60,582 nucleotides of DNA from Paramylibacter kogurei (GTDB lineage: Bacteria > Pseudomonadota > Alphaproteobacteria > Rhodobacterales > Rhodobacteraceae), in assembly GCF_002742285.1 (NCBI RefSeq), contig NZ_MDGM01000002.1, positions 1 through 60,582 of the forward strand, given 5' to 3'. The position numbers were made by a program, and so were the translations under genes. Of this stretch, positions 25,499 through 34,799 are shown piece by piece. Every line of letters starts with the position of its first letter. Position 1 is the first letter of the stretch. A model generated the notes under the pieces. The model made no database searches. It saw only the letters and a program-made list of their open reading frames with translations, and had not been told where the DNA came from.

Positions 25499-26503
25499 TT
25501 ACAACTGTTGGTTAAAGGCACGATCCCGCGCCTCTGGCGCGATGCGGTCATGGATATGTTGGGGGGGTGACATGTTGTTCAAACCAAACCAAGCACCCTG
25601 CGCATTTTCGCGCCCGTCCTTTAACCTGATTTTTACCACTTTGAGCAAAGTATAGATATAGGCAATTGGTAGTGCTGGTTTGTTAAACCGCGCCATAAAC
25701 CACATCCGATTGCGAAAATTGAAATAATTGGAAAACCCAGATGCTGCCGTGTCGTGACCACCCGAACCAATGGCCGTGCCGCCATGATGATGCACCAAGG
25801 CCCCATCACACCAGGTGAGGGGCAGATCACCACGGCGCATGGCCCAATCGACCTCTTCGTAATACAAAAAATAATCTTCGCGCATCAATCCAACGGTTTC
25901 GATAAATTTGCGCGATGCCACCAGATTGGCACCTGATATGAAATCAAGCGAGTCGATATGGGGGCGAATGGCAGTATCTGCGCTGGCACCTTGGTTCAAA
26001 TTGGAACACACCCCTGTCCAGCGGTTCACCCCCCCCCCGTCCGATTGAATGGCGCGATCGGCGCGGTTGTATAACACCCGTGATCCCATCAGCGAAAAAT
26101 CCCCTGCACGCGCCGCATGGGCGGCAAAATCGCTGGCGGTGGTGCTTTCGACTTCGCAATCGGGGTTAAGTACCCAGAACAATCCCACATCGGGGTCCTG
26201 TTGCAGATAGGCAAGACATTGGTTCACCCCGCCTGCATATCCCAGATTGACATCGGCGTTGATCATTGTGACGTGGGCGTCAATTTTGCTGATCTTGGTA
26301 TCTTGGCCGACCTCTTGAAATGACACACCTGCATTTGCGGCCCATGTGCGGATCAATGCGCGGCTGTTGTCAGGGGATGCATTATCGCAGACCACGATTT
26401 TTAAATCGGTATAGTCGGATGTGAGCAAGCTGTTCAAACAATCCTCGATCACATCGGATGATGCAAAGCTGACGATTGCAACGCCAATGGTTTTCTGTGT
26501 CAT
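25499..26503 (-). CDS. Family 2 glycosyltransferase, probable rhamnosyltransferase
   Basis: This 334-residue GT-A fold enzyme has VAIVSFASSDVIEDCLNSLL at the start, CDNASPDNS near residue 39, a DxD-like LNPDCEV near 117 and the acceptor-side motif YFLYYEEVDWAMR near 215. This set is typical of WbbL-like rhamnosyltransferases, which fits the dTDP-rhamnose operon nearby. It acts at the cytoplasmic face on the lipid-linked repeat unit. The start overlaps the asnB stop (ATGA), so the two genes are translationally coupled. Confidence 0.85.
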   Translation of the reverse strand: MTQKTIGVAIVSFASSDVIEDCLNSLLTSDYTDLKIVVCDNASPDNSRALIRTWAANAGVSFQEVGQDTKISKIDAHVTMINADVNLGYAGGVNQCLAYLQQDPDVGLFWVLNPDCEVESTTASDFAAHAARAGDFSLMGSRVLYNRADRAIQSDGGGVNRWTGVCSNLNQGASADTAIRPHIDSLDFISGANLVASRKFIETVGLMREDYFLYYEEVDWAMRRGDLPLTWCDGALVHHHGGTAIGSGGHDTAASGFSNYFNFRNRMWFMARFNKPALPIAYIYTLLKVVKIRLKDGRENAQGAWFGLNNMSPPQHIHDRIAPEARDRAFNQQL

Positions 26504-28389
26504 GCGGCCACCTTTGTCGTTGTGTGATCGCCAAGTTTGCGCAGGAAGATTTCCAACGACATCAGCGACCAGAGCTGTTTTTCGTGATTGTGTTTTTGGC
26601 TTTGATGTTCGATCCAGATTTTGTGCAAAACCGCGCGATCATAATATGCGCCCGATTTGGAATTGTTGGAAAACAGCAATTCATGTGCGTAATCTTTCAA
26701 CTGTCCGCGCAGCCATTTTTGAATCGGCACCTTGAACCCCGATTTGGGGCGATCAAGCACGGCCTGTGGCACGGCATCTTTCATCGCCAAGCGCAGGATA
26801 TTTTTGCCCACGCGCCCATCCAAAAATGCGGTTGGGGGCAGGGTGGCCACAAATTCACACAGCTTGGTATCCATAAAGGGCATGCGCCCCTCGATCGAAG
26901 CGGCCATTGTCATGCGATCACCGCGTTCCAATAATGTGCCGGGCAACCAAACCGATTTATCAAAACGCAACACCCGTGAAAGATTGGATTCGCCATTGTC
27001 GCGTTCATCATCCCACACAAACGGTTGGTAATTCGCAAACAAATCAGGCGCCAGCGTTGCGGCGTCTTTGGGGGTGAGCAGACCAAACCAAGACGCCTGA
27101 CGATCCAGAAAATCCCGTTGTCCCGCGGCGCGAAGCATCACGCCAAGGCGGCGCATTTTATAGGGCAGGTTTTTATGGATCATCCCAATGGCGCCATCCA
27201 GCGGGGCAGGGGTGAAACGCTGGTAATTGTGAATATAATTATCGCCCCAATATTTTGGATAACCTGCCAAAAGTTCATCCGATCCTTCGCCAGATAACAC
27301 GACCTTGACGTGTTTTGCCGCCAAATGCGACAGGTAGTGCAACGGCACATCCGCCATTTCGGACAAGGGCGCACCGCGTTGCCATGTGATGGGTTCGATT
27401 TGCGACAAGTAATCATCAGGGGTGATGTTTAATTCGTGATGGTCCGAATTGTATTTTTCCGCCACCAACCGTGCTGCCCATGTTTCGGAATATTCGGCGT
27501 CTTCAAAACCAATGGAAAATGTTTTCACAGGCTTGCCTGAAATTTCCGTCATCAATGCCACAAGTGCCGAGCTGTCCAAGCCACCTGACAGGAACGCACC
27601 AAGGGGTACATCGGATCGCAGGCGTAAACGCACGGCCTCTGACAATTCTTCGCGAAATTCAGCGACGGTATCATCGTTCATGTCGCGCAAAGATTCCTGA
27701 TCGGGGATGGTGTAATATTTGTGGATGGTAAAACCGCGTTCCGACCAAATGGCGAAATGACCAGGGGGGATTTCGGCGACCCCATCCACCAGCGTATTTT
27801 CCCCTGGCACATATTTCCAAATCAAATATTGCGCCAATGCGTTTTCATTGAGGCTATTTTCAAAATCGGGATGTTCAACAAGGCTGGCAAATTCAGAGCC
27901 AAAGACAATGTGTTGATCGGTGCGAAAATACAGCAGTGGTTTTTTGCCAAACGGATCACGCGCCATAAACAATTCTTGTTTTTGTTTGTCCCAAATGGCG
28001 AATGAAAACATGCCGCGCAGCCGGTTCAAACAATCCGCACCCCAATGGGCGAATGCCCGCAGCAGAACTTCTGTGTCGGATTGGGTTTCGAAATGTTCAC
28101 CCAACATCCGCAGATCTTCGCGCAGTTCCACATAGTTATAAATTTCGCCGTTATAGGTGATCGAATAGCGTTCATCGTCGATATGAAACGGCTGTGCGCC
28201 CGCGGCCAGATCAATGATCGACAAGCGGCGATGGCCAAGCGCGATGGTGGAATTTTCGCTGTCGGTATCGGTGAAAAAATGCCCCTGCCCATCGGGGCCG
28301 CGATGCGCGATGGCATCGGTCATGCGTTGCAAAATATTGCGACACTCGCTTGTTGAACGCGGCGATGTAAAACCCGCAATTCCGCACAT
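26500..28389 (-). CDS. asnB: Asparagine-synthase-like amidotransferase of the exosortase/EPS locus
   Basis: This 629-residue protein has an N-terminal glutamine amidotransferase domain (catalytic Cys2 in MCGIAGF, then AHRGPDGQG and YNGEIYNY). The C-terminal synthetase domain carries the pyrophosphate loop SGGLDSS near residue 272. Exosortase loci often carry this type, called amidotransferase 1, and it may amidate a sugar or a surface protein rather than make asparagine. It diverges from the glycosyltransferase at 28498 across 108 bases that include the palindrome TTTGATCAAA (28439-28448). Confidence 0.88.
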   Translation of the reverse strand: MCGIAGFTSPRSTSECRNILQRMTDAIAHRGPDGQGHFFTDTDSENSTIALGHRRLSIIDLAAGAQPFHIDDERYSITYNGEIYNYVELREDLRMLGEHFETQSDTEVLLRAFAHWGADCLNRLRGMFSFAIWDKQKQELFMARDPFGKKPLLYFRTDQHIVFGSEFASLVEHPDFENSLNENALAQYLIWKYVPGENTLVDGVAEIPPGHFAIWSERGFTIHKYYTIPDQESLRDMNDDTVAEFREELSEAVRLRLRSDVPLGAFLSGGLDSSALVALMTEISGKPVKTFSIGFEDAEYSETWAARLVAEKYNSDHHELNITPDDYLSQIEPITWQRGAPLSEMADVPLHYLSHLAAKHVKVVLSGEGSDELLAGYPKYWGDNYIHNYQRFTPAPLDGAIGMIHKNLPYKMRRLGVMLRAAGQRDFLDRQASWFGLLTPKDAATLAPDLFANYQPFVWDDERDNGESNLSRVLRFDKSVWLPGTLLERGDRMTMAASIEGRMPFMDTKLCEFVATLPPTAFLDGRVGKNILRLAMKDAVPQAVLDRPKSGFKVPIQKWLRGQLKDYAHELLFSNNSKSGAYYDRAVLHKIWIEHQSQKHNHEKQLWSLMSLEIFLRKLGDHTTTKVAA

Positions 28390-28497
28390 GGGAATACTCC
28401 TGAATTAGGGCGGCAACAAAATCGCCACAAACAAATGCTTTGATCAAAATAAATATTGGTTAAGCTATGTAAAATAAAATTAAGGCTAGTTTAAGAA

Positions 28498-29415
28498 ATG
28501 AAATCGCTTGCGTCTATCTCTATTGTTGTGCCCACGTATCGGCGTGCGGATATGCTGACCGAATTGTCCCATGCATTGGTGCCACAATTGCGCGATGGGG
28601 TTGAGGTGTTGATCGTTGACAATTGCCCCGATGGATCGGCGCGAGATACCGTGGCGGGGTTTGTCGCGGATCATGCACATTTTTATTATTTGCATGAACC
28701 AAAATCGGGTGTTGTCCATGCGCGTAATGCGGGTGTGGCGGCGGCGCGTGGGGAATATATTTTGTTTTTGGATGATGACGAAGTGCCGTCAAAAAACTGG
28801 GTCGCGGCATTTTCCAAATTGGCAAAACAGGATGTGATGGCCGCGTTTGGCCGCATAGTGCCGCGATACGAAGACGAGCCAAGCATTGAATTGCACACGA
28901 TGTTGAACCGCTGTTTCAGCCGCGAATTTGATCACCCGATGGGGCATGATCTGACGCCCAATTTTGTTGATCTGGGCACGGGCAATGCGATGTTTCACAA
29001 AAAGCGCTGTTTTGGAAATGGCGTGCCCTTTGATGCGCGGTTCAATCACAGCGGGGGCGAGGATACGCATTTAATCAAAACACTGGTTAATCGCGGCGCG
29101 GTATTATCATGGTGCCCCGCTGGTCTAGTCGAAGAATTGGTGCCAGCAGCGCGGATGCGTGCGCAATATCTGCGCGAACGTCGATTTGCGCAGGGGCAGT
29201 TGCGCTGTCAAATTCTGGCGCGCAGTCCGCGCATTTCGGATCGGATCAAAGTGCCGATTTGGATGGGGGTTGGTGCGCTGCAAATGGCGATTTACGGGAT
29301 CAAGATGATGTTGGGCAAAGACGTGGTTGCCAATCGTATTCGGTATCAAGGTGGTTTGGGAAAATTGATGTGGTGGCACAGCAAAGGCGTGGGAGAATAC
29401 GCCAATGCTGGCTAG
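28498..29415 (+). CDS. Family 2 glycosyltransferase
   Basis: This 305-residue GT-A enzyme opens with ISIVVPTYRRADML, has VLIVDNCPDGS near residue 38 and the metal-binding LFLDDDEVPS near 91. A further conserved block is GTGNAMFHKKRCF near 160. It ends in a short hydrophobic segment near 255-275. It probably adds one sugar to the lipid-linked repeat unit; donor and acceptor are unknown. It is monocistronic, with 407 bases before rfbC. Confidence 0.87.
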   Translation: MKSLASISIVVPTYRRADMLTELSHALVPQLRDGVEVLIVDNCPDGSARDTVAGFVADHAHFYYLHEPKSGVVHARNAGVAAARGEYILFLDDDEVPSKNWVAAFSKLAKQDVMAAFGRIVPRYEDEPSIELHTMLNRCFSREFDHPMGHDLTPNFVDLGTGNAMFHKKRCFGNGVPFDARFNHSGGEDTHLIKTLVNRGAVLSWCPAGLVEELVPAARMRAQYLRERRFAQGQLRCQILARSPRISDRIKVPIWMGVGALQMAIYGIKMMLGKDVVANRIRYQGGLGKLMWWHSKGVGEYANAG

Positions 29416-29661
29416 CCATCATTATAATCCGAAATACAGGGACGATCCGAAAACCGCCCCTGTGGTCGGCATCTTCATTCACTCATTATGATTTTCGCTG
29501 TCGGCCAAGACTTATTTCGAAAACCTTTACAATAGTAGCGTTGTTCCGCGCTAGTTATTCATTGCGTATGCAACGCGGCCTAATATGAATGGCCTGAAAC
29601 CTATATGACGCGGGATACAGGCGGGAGTTTGCTTGCAATATGGTCATGTTAAGGCAAAATT
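29416..29661. other. Gene-free stretch before the rfb promoter
   Basis: No coding potential is convincing here. A weak hairpin ACAGGG/CCCTGT (29436-29463) just after the glycosyltransferase stop may help end its transcript but lacks a T-run. TTGC-GTAT-GCAA at 29572-29583 is a small palindrome. Confidence 0.4.
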
Positions 29662-29695
29662 CGTGAAAAAGGGTCGCATTCGCCCTGTTTTCACG
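29662..29695. promoter_or_regulatory. Long imperfect stem-loop upstream of rfbC
   Basis: CGTGAAAA-A-GGG pairs with CCC-T-(G)-TTTTCACG, giving twelve pairs with one bulged G and a nine-base loop. There is no T-run, so it is more likely an operator or DNA cruciform than a terminator. It lies 46 bases before the FNR-type box. Confidence 0.45.
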
Positions 29696-29740
29696 TCAAA
29701 GTTGTGATTTTTGGTACTGTGTCACTGTTTGTCATAAGTG

Positions 29741-29754
29741 TTGATATGCATCAA
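29741..29754. promoter_or_regulatory. FNR-type box upstream of rfbCBDA
   Basis: TTGAT-ATGC-ATCAA matches the FNR/FnrL consensus TTGAT-N4-ATCAA exactly. It ends 68 bases before the rfbC start. A possible -10 (TATATT, 29783-29788) lies about 38 bases from its centre, near class II activator spacing. This suggests control of rhamnose synthesis by oxygen. Confidence 0.6.
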
Positions 29755-29822
29755 AATGAAGTTATGATTGCGCCATAGTTTTTATATTTATCGAACGTAA
29801 TATTTGAAAGAAAACCCGTATT

Positions 29823-30377
29823 ATGCAGGTTGAAGAAACAGAAATTGACGGCGTGGTGGCCTTGACCCCGCGCCGATTTGCCGATGATCGCGGCTGGTTT
29901 AGCGAAACGTGGAATCAACGCACCTTGATGGATGCAGGGCTGGATATTGAATTTGTCCAAGACAACCATTCGTTTTCTGCGCCCAAACACACGGTGCGCG
30001 GTTTGCATTATCAATCACCCCCCGCCGCACAAGGAAAATTGGTGCGCGTGTTGCGCGGTGAAATTTTTGATGTTGCGGTGGATGTGCGCAAATCATCGCC
30101 CACATTTGGGAAATGGGTTGGGGTGAACCTGTCTGCGGAAAACGGTAAACAGCTTTATATTCCAACGGGTTTTTTACATGGGTTTGTAACCTTGGTTGAA
30201 AACACCGAAGTGGCATATAAATGCACCGATTTTTACACGCCTGAATGCGATGGCGGGGTGGCGTTTGATGATCCTGATCTGGCGATTGATTGGGGCATTC
30301 CCAAAAACAGCGCCGTGTTATCCACCAAAGACGCCGCCGCGCCACGCTTTGCCGATTTCAACAGCCCGTTTGCATAA
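29823..30377 (+). CDS. rfbC: dTDP-4-dehydrorhamnose 3,5-epimerase
   Basis: This 184-residue cupin-fold enzyme (RmlC) converts dTDP-4-keto-6-deoxyglucose to the L-lyxo isomer. Diagnostic motifs are RGWFSETWN near residue 23, VQDNHSFS near 43, the catalytic-histidine segment VRGLHYQ near 58 and YIPTGFLHGF near 117. It is the first gene of rfbCBDA, nine bases before rfbB. All four steps from glucose-1-phosphate to dTDP-L-rhamnose are present. Confidence 0.96.
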   Translation: MQVEETEIDGVVALTPRRFADDRGWFSETWNQRTLMDAGLDIEFVQDNHSFSAPKHTVRGLHYQSPPAAQGKLVRVLRGEIFDVAVDVRKSSPTFGKWVGVNLSAENGKQLYIPTGFLHGFVTLVENTEVAYKCTDFYTPECDGGVAFDDPDLAIDWGIPKNSAVLSTKDAAAPRFADFNSPFA

Positions 30378-30386
30378 AGGTAAGTC

Positions 30387-31424
30387 ATGAAAATATTAAT
30401 CACAGGCGGGGCAGGGTTTATCGGATCTGCCGTTGCACGCCAAGCGGTGCGCGATGGCCATGATGTGGTGGTTGTTGATGCGCTGACCTATGCTGCCTGT
30501 TTGGATAATTTGGAACCGATTTCAAACGCGCCAAATTATGTGTTTGAACAGGCCAATATTTGCGATGGCCCTGCGATCAACGATCTGTTCACGCGCCATG
30601 CCCCCGATGTGGTGATGCATCTGGCCGCCGAGAGCCATGTTGATCGATCCATTGATGGCCCTGCCGATTTTATGCAAACCAATATCATGGGCACATTTCA
30701 AATGTTGGAATCTGCGCGGGCCTATTGGTTGGCGAATGATCGCCCTGCCAATTTCCGTTTCCATCATATTTCCACGGACGAGGTTTATGGCACATTGGGC
30801 GAAACGGGTTTGTTTACCGAAGACACGCCATATGCACCCAATTCACCCTATTCCGCATCAAAGGCCGCATCGGATCATTTGGTGCGCGCATGGGCGGAAA
30901 CCTATGGCTTGCCCGTGGTGCTGACCAATTGTTCAAATAATTACGGGCCGTATCATTTCCCTGAAAAGCTGATCCCTGTGGTGATTATCAAGGCCTTGGC
31001 CGGTGATGCGATCCCTGTTTATGGCAAGGGTGAAAATGTGCGTGATTGGCTTTACGTCGAAGATCACGCCGATGCGTTGTTGACCGTGGTGCAAAAGGGC
31101 GCATTGGGCCGCACCTATAACATTGGCGGTGAAAACGAGGCGACGAATATTGATCTGGTGCGCATGATTTGTGCGCTGTTGGATGAACTGCGCCCTGCCA
31201 AAAAACCCTATGCCGATTTGATTACGTTCGTTTCGGATCGCCCGGGGCATGATTTACGCTATGCGATTGATCCAAGCCGTATCCGCGATGAACTGGGCTG
31301 GCGCCCATCGGTCACACTGGAACAGGGATTGCGTAAAACGGTGCAATGGTATTTGGACAATGAACAATGGTGGCGTAACCTGCAAAACCGAGACGGTGTT
31401 GGTAAACGGTTGGGGGCAGGATGA
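30387..31424 (+). CDS. rfbB: dTDP-glucose 4,6-dehydratase
   Basis: This 345-residue extended short-chain dehydrogenase (RmlB) makes dTDP-4-keto-6-deoxyglucose. It has the NAD-binding [10 protein letters not shown] at the N-terminus, [11 protein letters not shown] near residue 78, STDEVYG near 130 and the catalytic [10 protein letters not shown] near 157-166. Length and motifs are standard. Its stop overlaps the next gene by one base. Confidence 0.97.
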   Translation: MKILITGGAGFIGSAVARQAVRDGHDVVVVDALTYAACLDNLEPISNAPNYVFEQANICDGPAINDLFTRHAPDVVMHLAAESHVDRSIDGPADFMQTNIMGTFQMLESARAYWLANDRPANFRFHHISTDEVYGTLGETGLFTEDTPYAPNSPYSASKAASDHLVRAWAETYGLPVVLTNCSNNYGPYHFPEKLIPVVIIKALAGDAIPVYGKGENVRDWLYVEDHADALLTVVQKGALGRTYNIGGENEATNIDLVRMICALLDELRPAKKPYADLITFVSDRPGHDLRYAIDPSRIRDELGWRPSVTLEQGLRKTVQWYLDNEQWWRNLQNRDGVGKRLGAG

Positions 31425-32278
31425 TGCGCGTATTGGTTTTTGGAAAGTCGGGACAGGTCGCAACCGAGCTGGATAAATACGATGAAACCACATGTCTTGA
31501 TCGCGCTGCTGCCGATTTAGCCAGCCCCGCCGCCTGTGCAGAGGTTGTCGCAAATTGCGAGGCGGATGTGATTATCAACGCCGCCGCCTACACGGCCGTT
31601 GATGACGCCGAAAGTGATGAAATCACCGCGACCATGGTTAATGCCACATCCGTACGTATGATGGCAGAGGCGGCCGCACATCGTGATATTCCATTCATCC
31701 ATATTTCCACCGATTACGTGTTTGATGGCAGCGGCACAGACCCTTGGACAACCGAAGATTTCCCCGCACCCCTTGGGGCCTATGGCCGTACCAAATACAA
31801 GGGTGAACAGGGCATTGTGGATGCAGGTGGGCGATATGGCATTTTGCGCACGTCTTGGGTGTTTTCCGCGCATGGCAATAATTTCGTTAAAACCATGCTG
31901 CGCCTTGGTGGTGAACGCGATGCGTTATCGATTGTGGATGATCAAATCGGTGGGCCAACAGCAGCGCATGATATTGCATCCGCGTTAATGGTGATGGCAC
32001 AGGCCTATTATGAGGGCATGGGGCCAAATGGTGTGTATCATTTTTCAGGGGAACCCGACGCAAGCTGGGCAGATTTCGCCACTGAAATTTTTGACCAATC
32101 CGATTTGAATGTGAATATTACCCGCATCCCCAGTGAAAAATTCCCAACCCCTGCGCCGCGCCCATTAAATTCGCGAATGGATTGCGAAACCACGCGCCAG
32201 ACATTTGGTATCTATCGCCCCAATTGGCGCGACAGTTTGAAAATCGTACTTGATGAATTAAACGCCGATAAAGGATAA
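31424..32278 (+). CDS. rfbD: dTDP-4-dehydrorhamnose reductase
   Basis: This 284-residue short-chain dehydrogenase (RmlD) performs the last step to dTDP-L-rhamnose using NAD(P)H. It begins [16 protein letters not shown] and has [13 protein letters not shown] near residue 50, [10 protein letters not shown] near 89 and the YGRTKYKGE catalytic segment near 120. The second ATG (31424) gives the family's usual N-terminus; an ATG three bases earlier is possible. It is coupled to rfbB by a TGATG overlap. Confidence 0.96.
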   Translation: MRVLVFGKSGQVATELDKYDETTCLDRAAADLASPAACAEVVANCEADVIINAAAYTAVDDAESDEITATMVNATSVRMMAEAAAHRDIPFIHISTDYVFDGSGTDPWTTEDFPAPLGAYGRTKYKGEQGIVDAGGRYGILRTSWVFSAHGNNFVKTMLRLGGERDALSIVDDQIGGPTAAHDIASALMVMAQAYYEGMGPNGVYHFSGEPDASWADFATEIFDQSDLNVNITRIPSEKFPTPAPRPLNSRMDCETTRQTFGIYRPNWRDSLKIVLDELNADKG

Positions 32279-32282
32279 CACC

Positions 32283-33155
32283 ATGAAACCACGCAAGGGT
32301 ATTTTATTGGCAGGGGGCACGGGTACGCGGCTTTATCCGATTACCAAAGGTGTATCGAAACAGTTGTTGCCCGTTTATGATAAACCGATGGTTTATTACC
32401 CGTTATCGGTGTTGATGTATGCGGGCATTCGCGACATTGCGATCATCACCACCCCCGAAGACCAACATCAATTTCAACGCCTGATGGGCGATGGTTCGCA
32501 ATGGGGCGTGTCCCTGACATATATCGAACAACCCACGCCCGATGGCTTGGCCCAAGCATTCATTCTGGCCGAAGAATTTTTAGATGGCGCACCTAGTGCG
32601 ATGGTCTTGGGCGATAATATCTTTTTCGGGCATGGCATGGATCGCCTGTTGGCCGATGCCAATGCGGATCGCGTGGGGGGCACGGTATTTGGATATCAAG
32701 TGTCAGATCCCGAACGTTACGGCGTGGTGGAATTTGATGCCGATTATCGCGCAGTGTCCATTGTGGAAAAACCCGAAAAGCCTGCATCAAATTATGCGGT
32801 GACGGGGTTATATTTTCTGGATGAAACCGCGCCAAAACGTGCGCGTCTGGTGAAACCATCCGCGCGCGGTGAATTGGAAATTACCACGTTGTTGGAAATG
32901 TATCTGCAAGATGGATCGTTGAATGTGCAACGTATGGGGCGGGGTTATGCTTGGCTTGATACGGGCACACATGCGAGCATGTTGGATGCGGCAAATTTTG
33001 TGCGCACCATTCAAACCCGACAAGGGTTGCAAACCGGTTGCCCCGAAGAAATTGCCTTTGGCAAGGGTTGGATCAACGCCGATCAATTGCGCGAAATGGC
33101 GCAACCTTTGGCGAAAAATGAATACGGCAAGTATCTTTTGGGTCTTATCACGTAA
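32283..33155 (+). CDS. rfbA: Glucose-1-phosphate thymidylyltransferase
   Basis: This 290-residue nucleotidyltransferase (RmlA) makes dTDP-glucose, the first step of the pathway. It has the signature [20 protein letters not shown] at residues 8-27, [11 protein letters not shown], then LGDNIFFG near 110 and EKPEKPAS near 161. AAAGGA precedes the ATG. It closes the rfbCBDA operon; the cyclase gene follows after 68 bases. Confidence 0.97.
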   Translation: MKPRKGILLAGGTGTRLYPITKGVSKQLLPVYDKPMVYYPLSVLMYAGIRDIAIITTPEDQHQFQRLMGDGSQWGVSLTYIEQPTPDGLAQAFILAEEFLDGAPSAMVLGDNIFFGHGMDRLLADANADRVGGTVFGYQVSDPERYGVVEFDADYRAVSIVEKPEKPASNYAVTGLYFLDETAPKRARLVKPSARGELEITTLLEMYLQDGSLNVQRMGRGYAWLDTGTHASMLDAANFVRTIQTRQGLQTGCPEEIAFGKGWINADQLREMAQPLAKNEYGKYLLGLIT

Positions 33156-33188
33156 CGCACCTGTTGTGCACATCGACAATTTAAACGA

Positions 33189-33209
33189 TATCAACCGTTT
33201 GTGTTGATA
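33189..33209. promoter_or_regulatory. Inverted repeat in the cyclase leader
   Basis: TATCAAC (33189-33195) and GTTGATA (33203-33209) form a perfect seven-base inverted repeat with a seven-base spacer. It ends just before the GAGG ribosome site of the cyclase gene. It could be an operator or an RNA hairpin that limits translation. Confidence 0.4.
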
Positions 33210-33223
33210 ATGAGGTTGGCTGC

Positions 33224-34789
33224 GTGAAATTCATTGGCAGATATTTTTTGGATCGTCCCGCATGGGTTGGGGCGATGGCGTTTTTGGCGTTGATATTATT
33301 GCCCGTTGCGGTTTTCATGGATTTGCGCAGCATTTCGGATCAAAACCTTCAAAGCCAAGCAACCACATTGAACCGCGTGATTTCGGTTTTCCGATCCTAT
33401 TATGCATCCAATGTTGTGGGGCGCATTTTGGCGGCGGATGGACAGGCACAGCCATTGCATACCTATTTGGATACCAATGGTGGGATTCCGATTCCCGCAA
33501 CGCTTTCGATTGAGCTGGGCGAAGAAATCGGGGCCCGACAGGGCGATGTAACCTATCGCTTTGTGTCGAAATTCCCATTTCGCAACCGCGCGGAATATGC
33601 GTTGACGCCATTTGAAATTGAAGCCTTGGAAAAATTCACCGCCAATGGTTCGCCAAACGATAGTGCCACCGATGTTTCGGGCAGTTTGCTCAGCCGTGAA
33701 TTCACCGTTGCCACACCCGTTGTGATGGGCAGCGCCTGTGTCGCCTGTCATAATAACCATATCGAAAGCCCGAAAAAAGATTGGCGCGTGGGTGATATTC
33801 GCGGCATTCAAACCATTACGGTGCGACAGCCGCTGACGCTGAACCTGTGGTCGTTCAAATATTTGCTGGCCTATTTAACCACCGCTGGGGGCATTGGGTT
33901 TTTGTTTGCGCTGATGCAATTTGGCTTGGCCCGCGAATTTGGCGGGCTGAACAATGAATTGGAAGCAAAGAACGAATTCTTGGTGAAAATATCAACCAAG
34001 CTGTCGAAATATCTGCCACCACAGATATATGAATCCATCTTTACCGGTGAAAAAGAGGTGGAAATTTCAACGGAACGTAAAAAGCTGACGGTGTTCTTTT
34101 CCGATATCAAAGATTTCACCGCCACAACCGAACGGCTACAGCCCGAAGAATTGACCAATCTATTGAATGAATATTTTTCCGAAATGTCGGCGATTGCGGA
34201 ACGTCATGGTGCAACGATTGATAAATTCATCGGCGATGCCATCGTGGCCTTTTTCGGTGATCCTGTCACACGCGGCGCGGCCGAAGATGCGCGCGCCTGT
34301 TTGAAAATGGCGGTGGAAATGCAGGCACGTTTGACCGAGCTGAACTTGGAATGGTTGGAACGCGGATATGAACATCCGTTCAAGGCACGCATCGGGATCA
34401 ACACGGGATATTGTAATGTGGGCAATTTTGGATCTGAATCGCGGATGAATTACACCATCATCGGGGCAGAGGCGAATTTGGCCGCCCGTTTGGAAAGCAT
34501 CGCAAAACCAGGTGGGATTGTCATGAGCTATGAAACCTGGGCGCTGGTGCGTAACCAAGTTTCCGCACGCCCCATGCGCCCAACACGGTTCAAGGGCATT
34601 TCGCGTGAGGTTGTGCCATATGAGGTGAACATGCCCAACAGTAGCCAAAGCACGGGACATATCGTCAAAGAAAGCACAACGGGGATGGAATTATTCCTTA
34701 ACACCACCAATCTGGATCCAGATGCCCGCGAAGCGGCGCGTCAGGTGTTGTTGCGTGGCATTGCCGCGATTGATGAAACAGATAGCTAG
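33224..34789 (+). CDS. Membrane class III nucleotide cyclase with periplasmic CxxCH sensor domain
   Basis: This 521-residue protein has a membrane helix at about residues 14-32, then a periplasmic domain of the Tll0287/DUF3365 type with a c-type haem motif CVACH near 172-176. A second helix lies at about 210-230 and a class III cyclase domain at about 280-470. That domain shows VFFSDIKDFT, KFIGDAIVAFFG and YTIIGAEANLAARLE. It should make cAMP (or cGMP) in response to a redox, gas or ligand signal sensed by a covalently bound haem. The start is GTG with GAGG upstream. Placement after rfbA suggests a link to polysaccharide control. Confidence 0.85.
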   Translation: MKFIGRYFLDRPAWVGAMAFLALILLPVAVFMDLRSISDQNLQSQATTLNRVISVFRSYYASNVVGRILAADGQAQPLHTYLDTNGGIPIPATLSIELGEEIGARQGDVTYRFVSKFPFRNRAEYALTPFEIEALEKFTANGSPNDSATDVSGSLLSREFTVATPVVMGSACVACHNNHIESPKKDWRVGDIRGIQTITVRQPLTLNLWSFKYLLAYLTTAGGIGFLFALMQFGLAREFGGLNNELEAKNEFLVKISTKLSKYLPPQIYESIFTGEKEVEISTERKKLTVFFSDIKDFTATTERLQPEELTNLLNEYFSEMSAIAERHGATIDKFIGDAIVAFFGDPVTRGAAEDARACLKMAVEMQARLTELNLEWLERGYEHPFKARIGINTGYCNVGNFGSESRMNYTIIGAEANLAARLESIAKPGGIVMSYETWALVRNQVSARPMRPTRFKGISREVVPYEVNMPNSSQSTGHIVKESTTGMELFLNTTNLDPDAREAARQVLLRGIAAIDETDS

Positions 34790-34799
34790 GGCAGAGATG

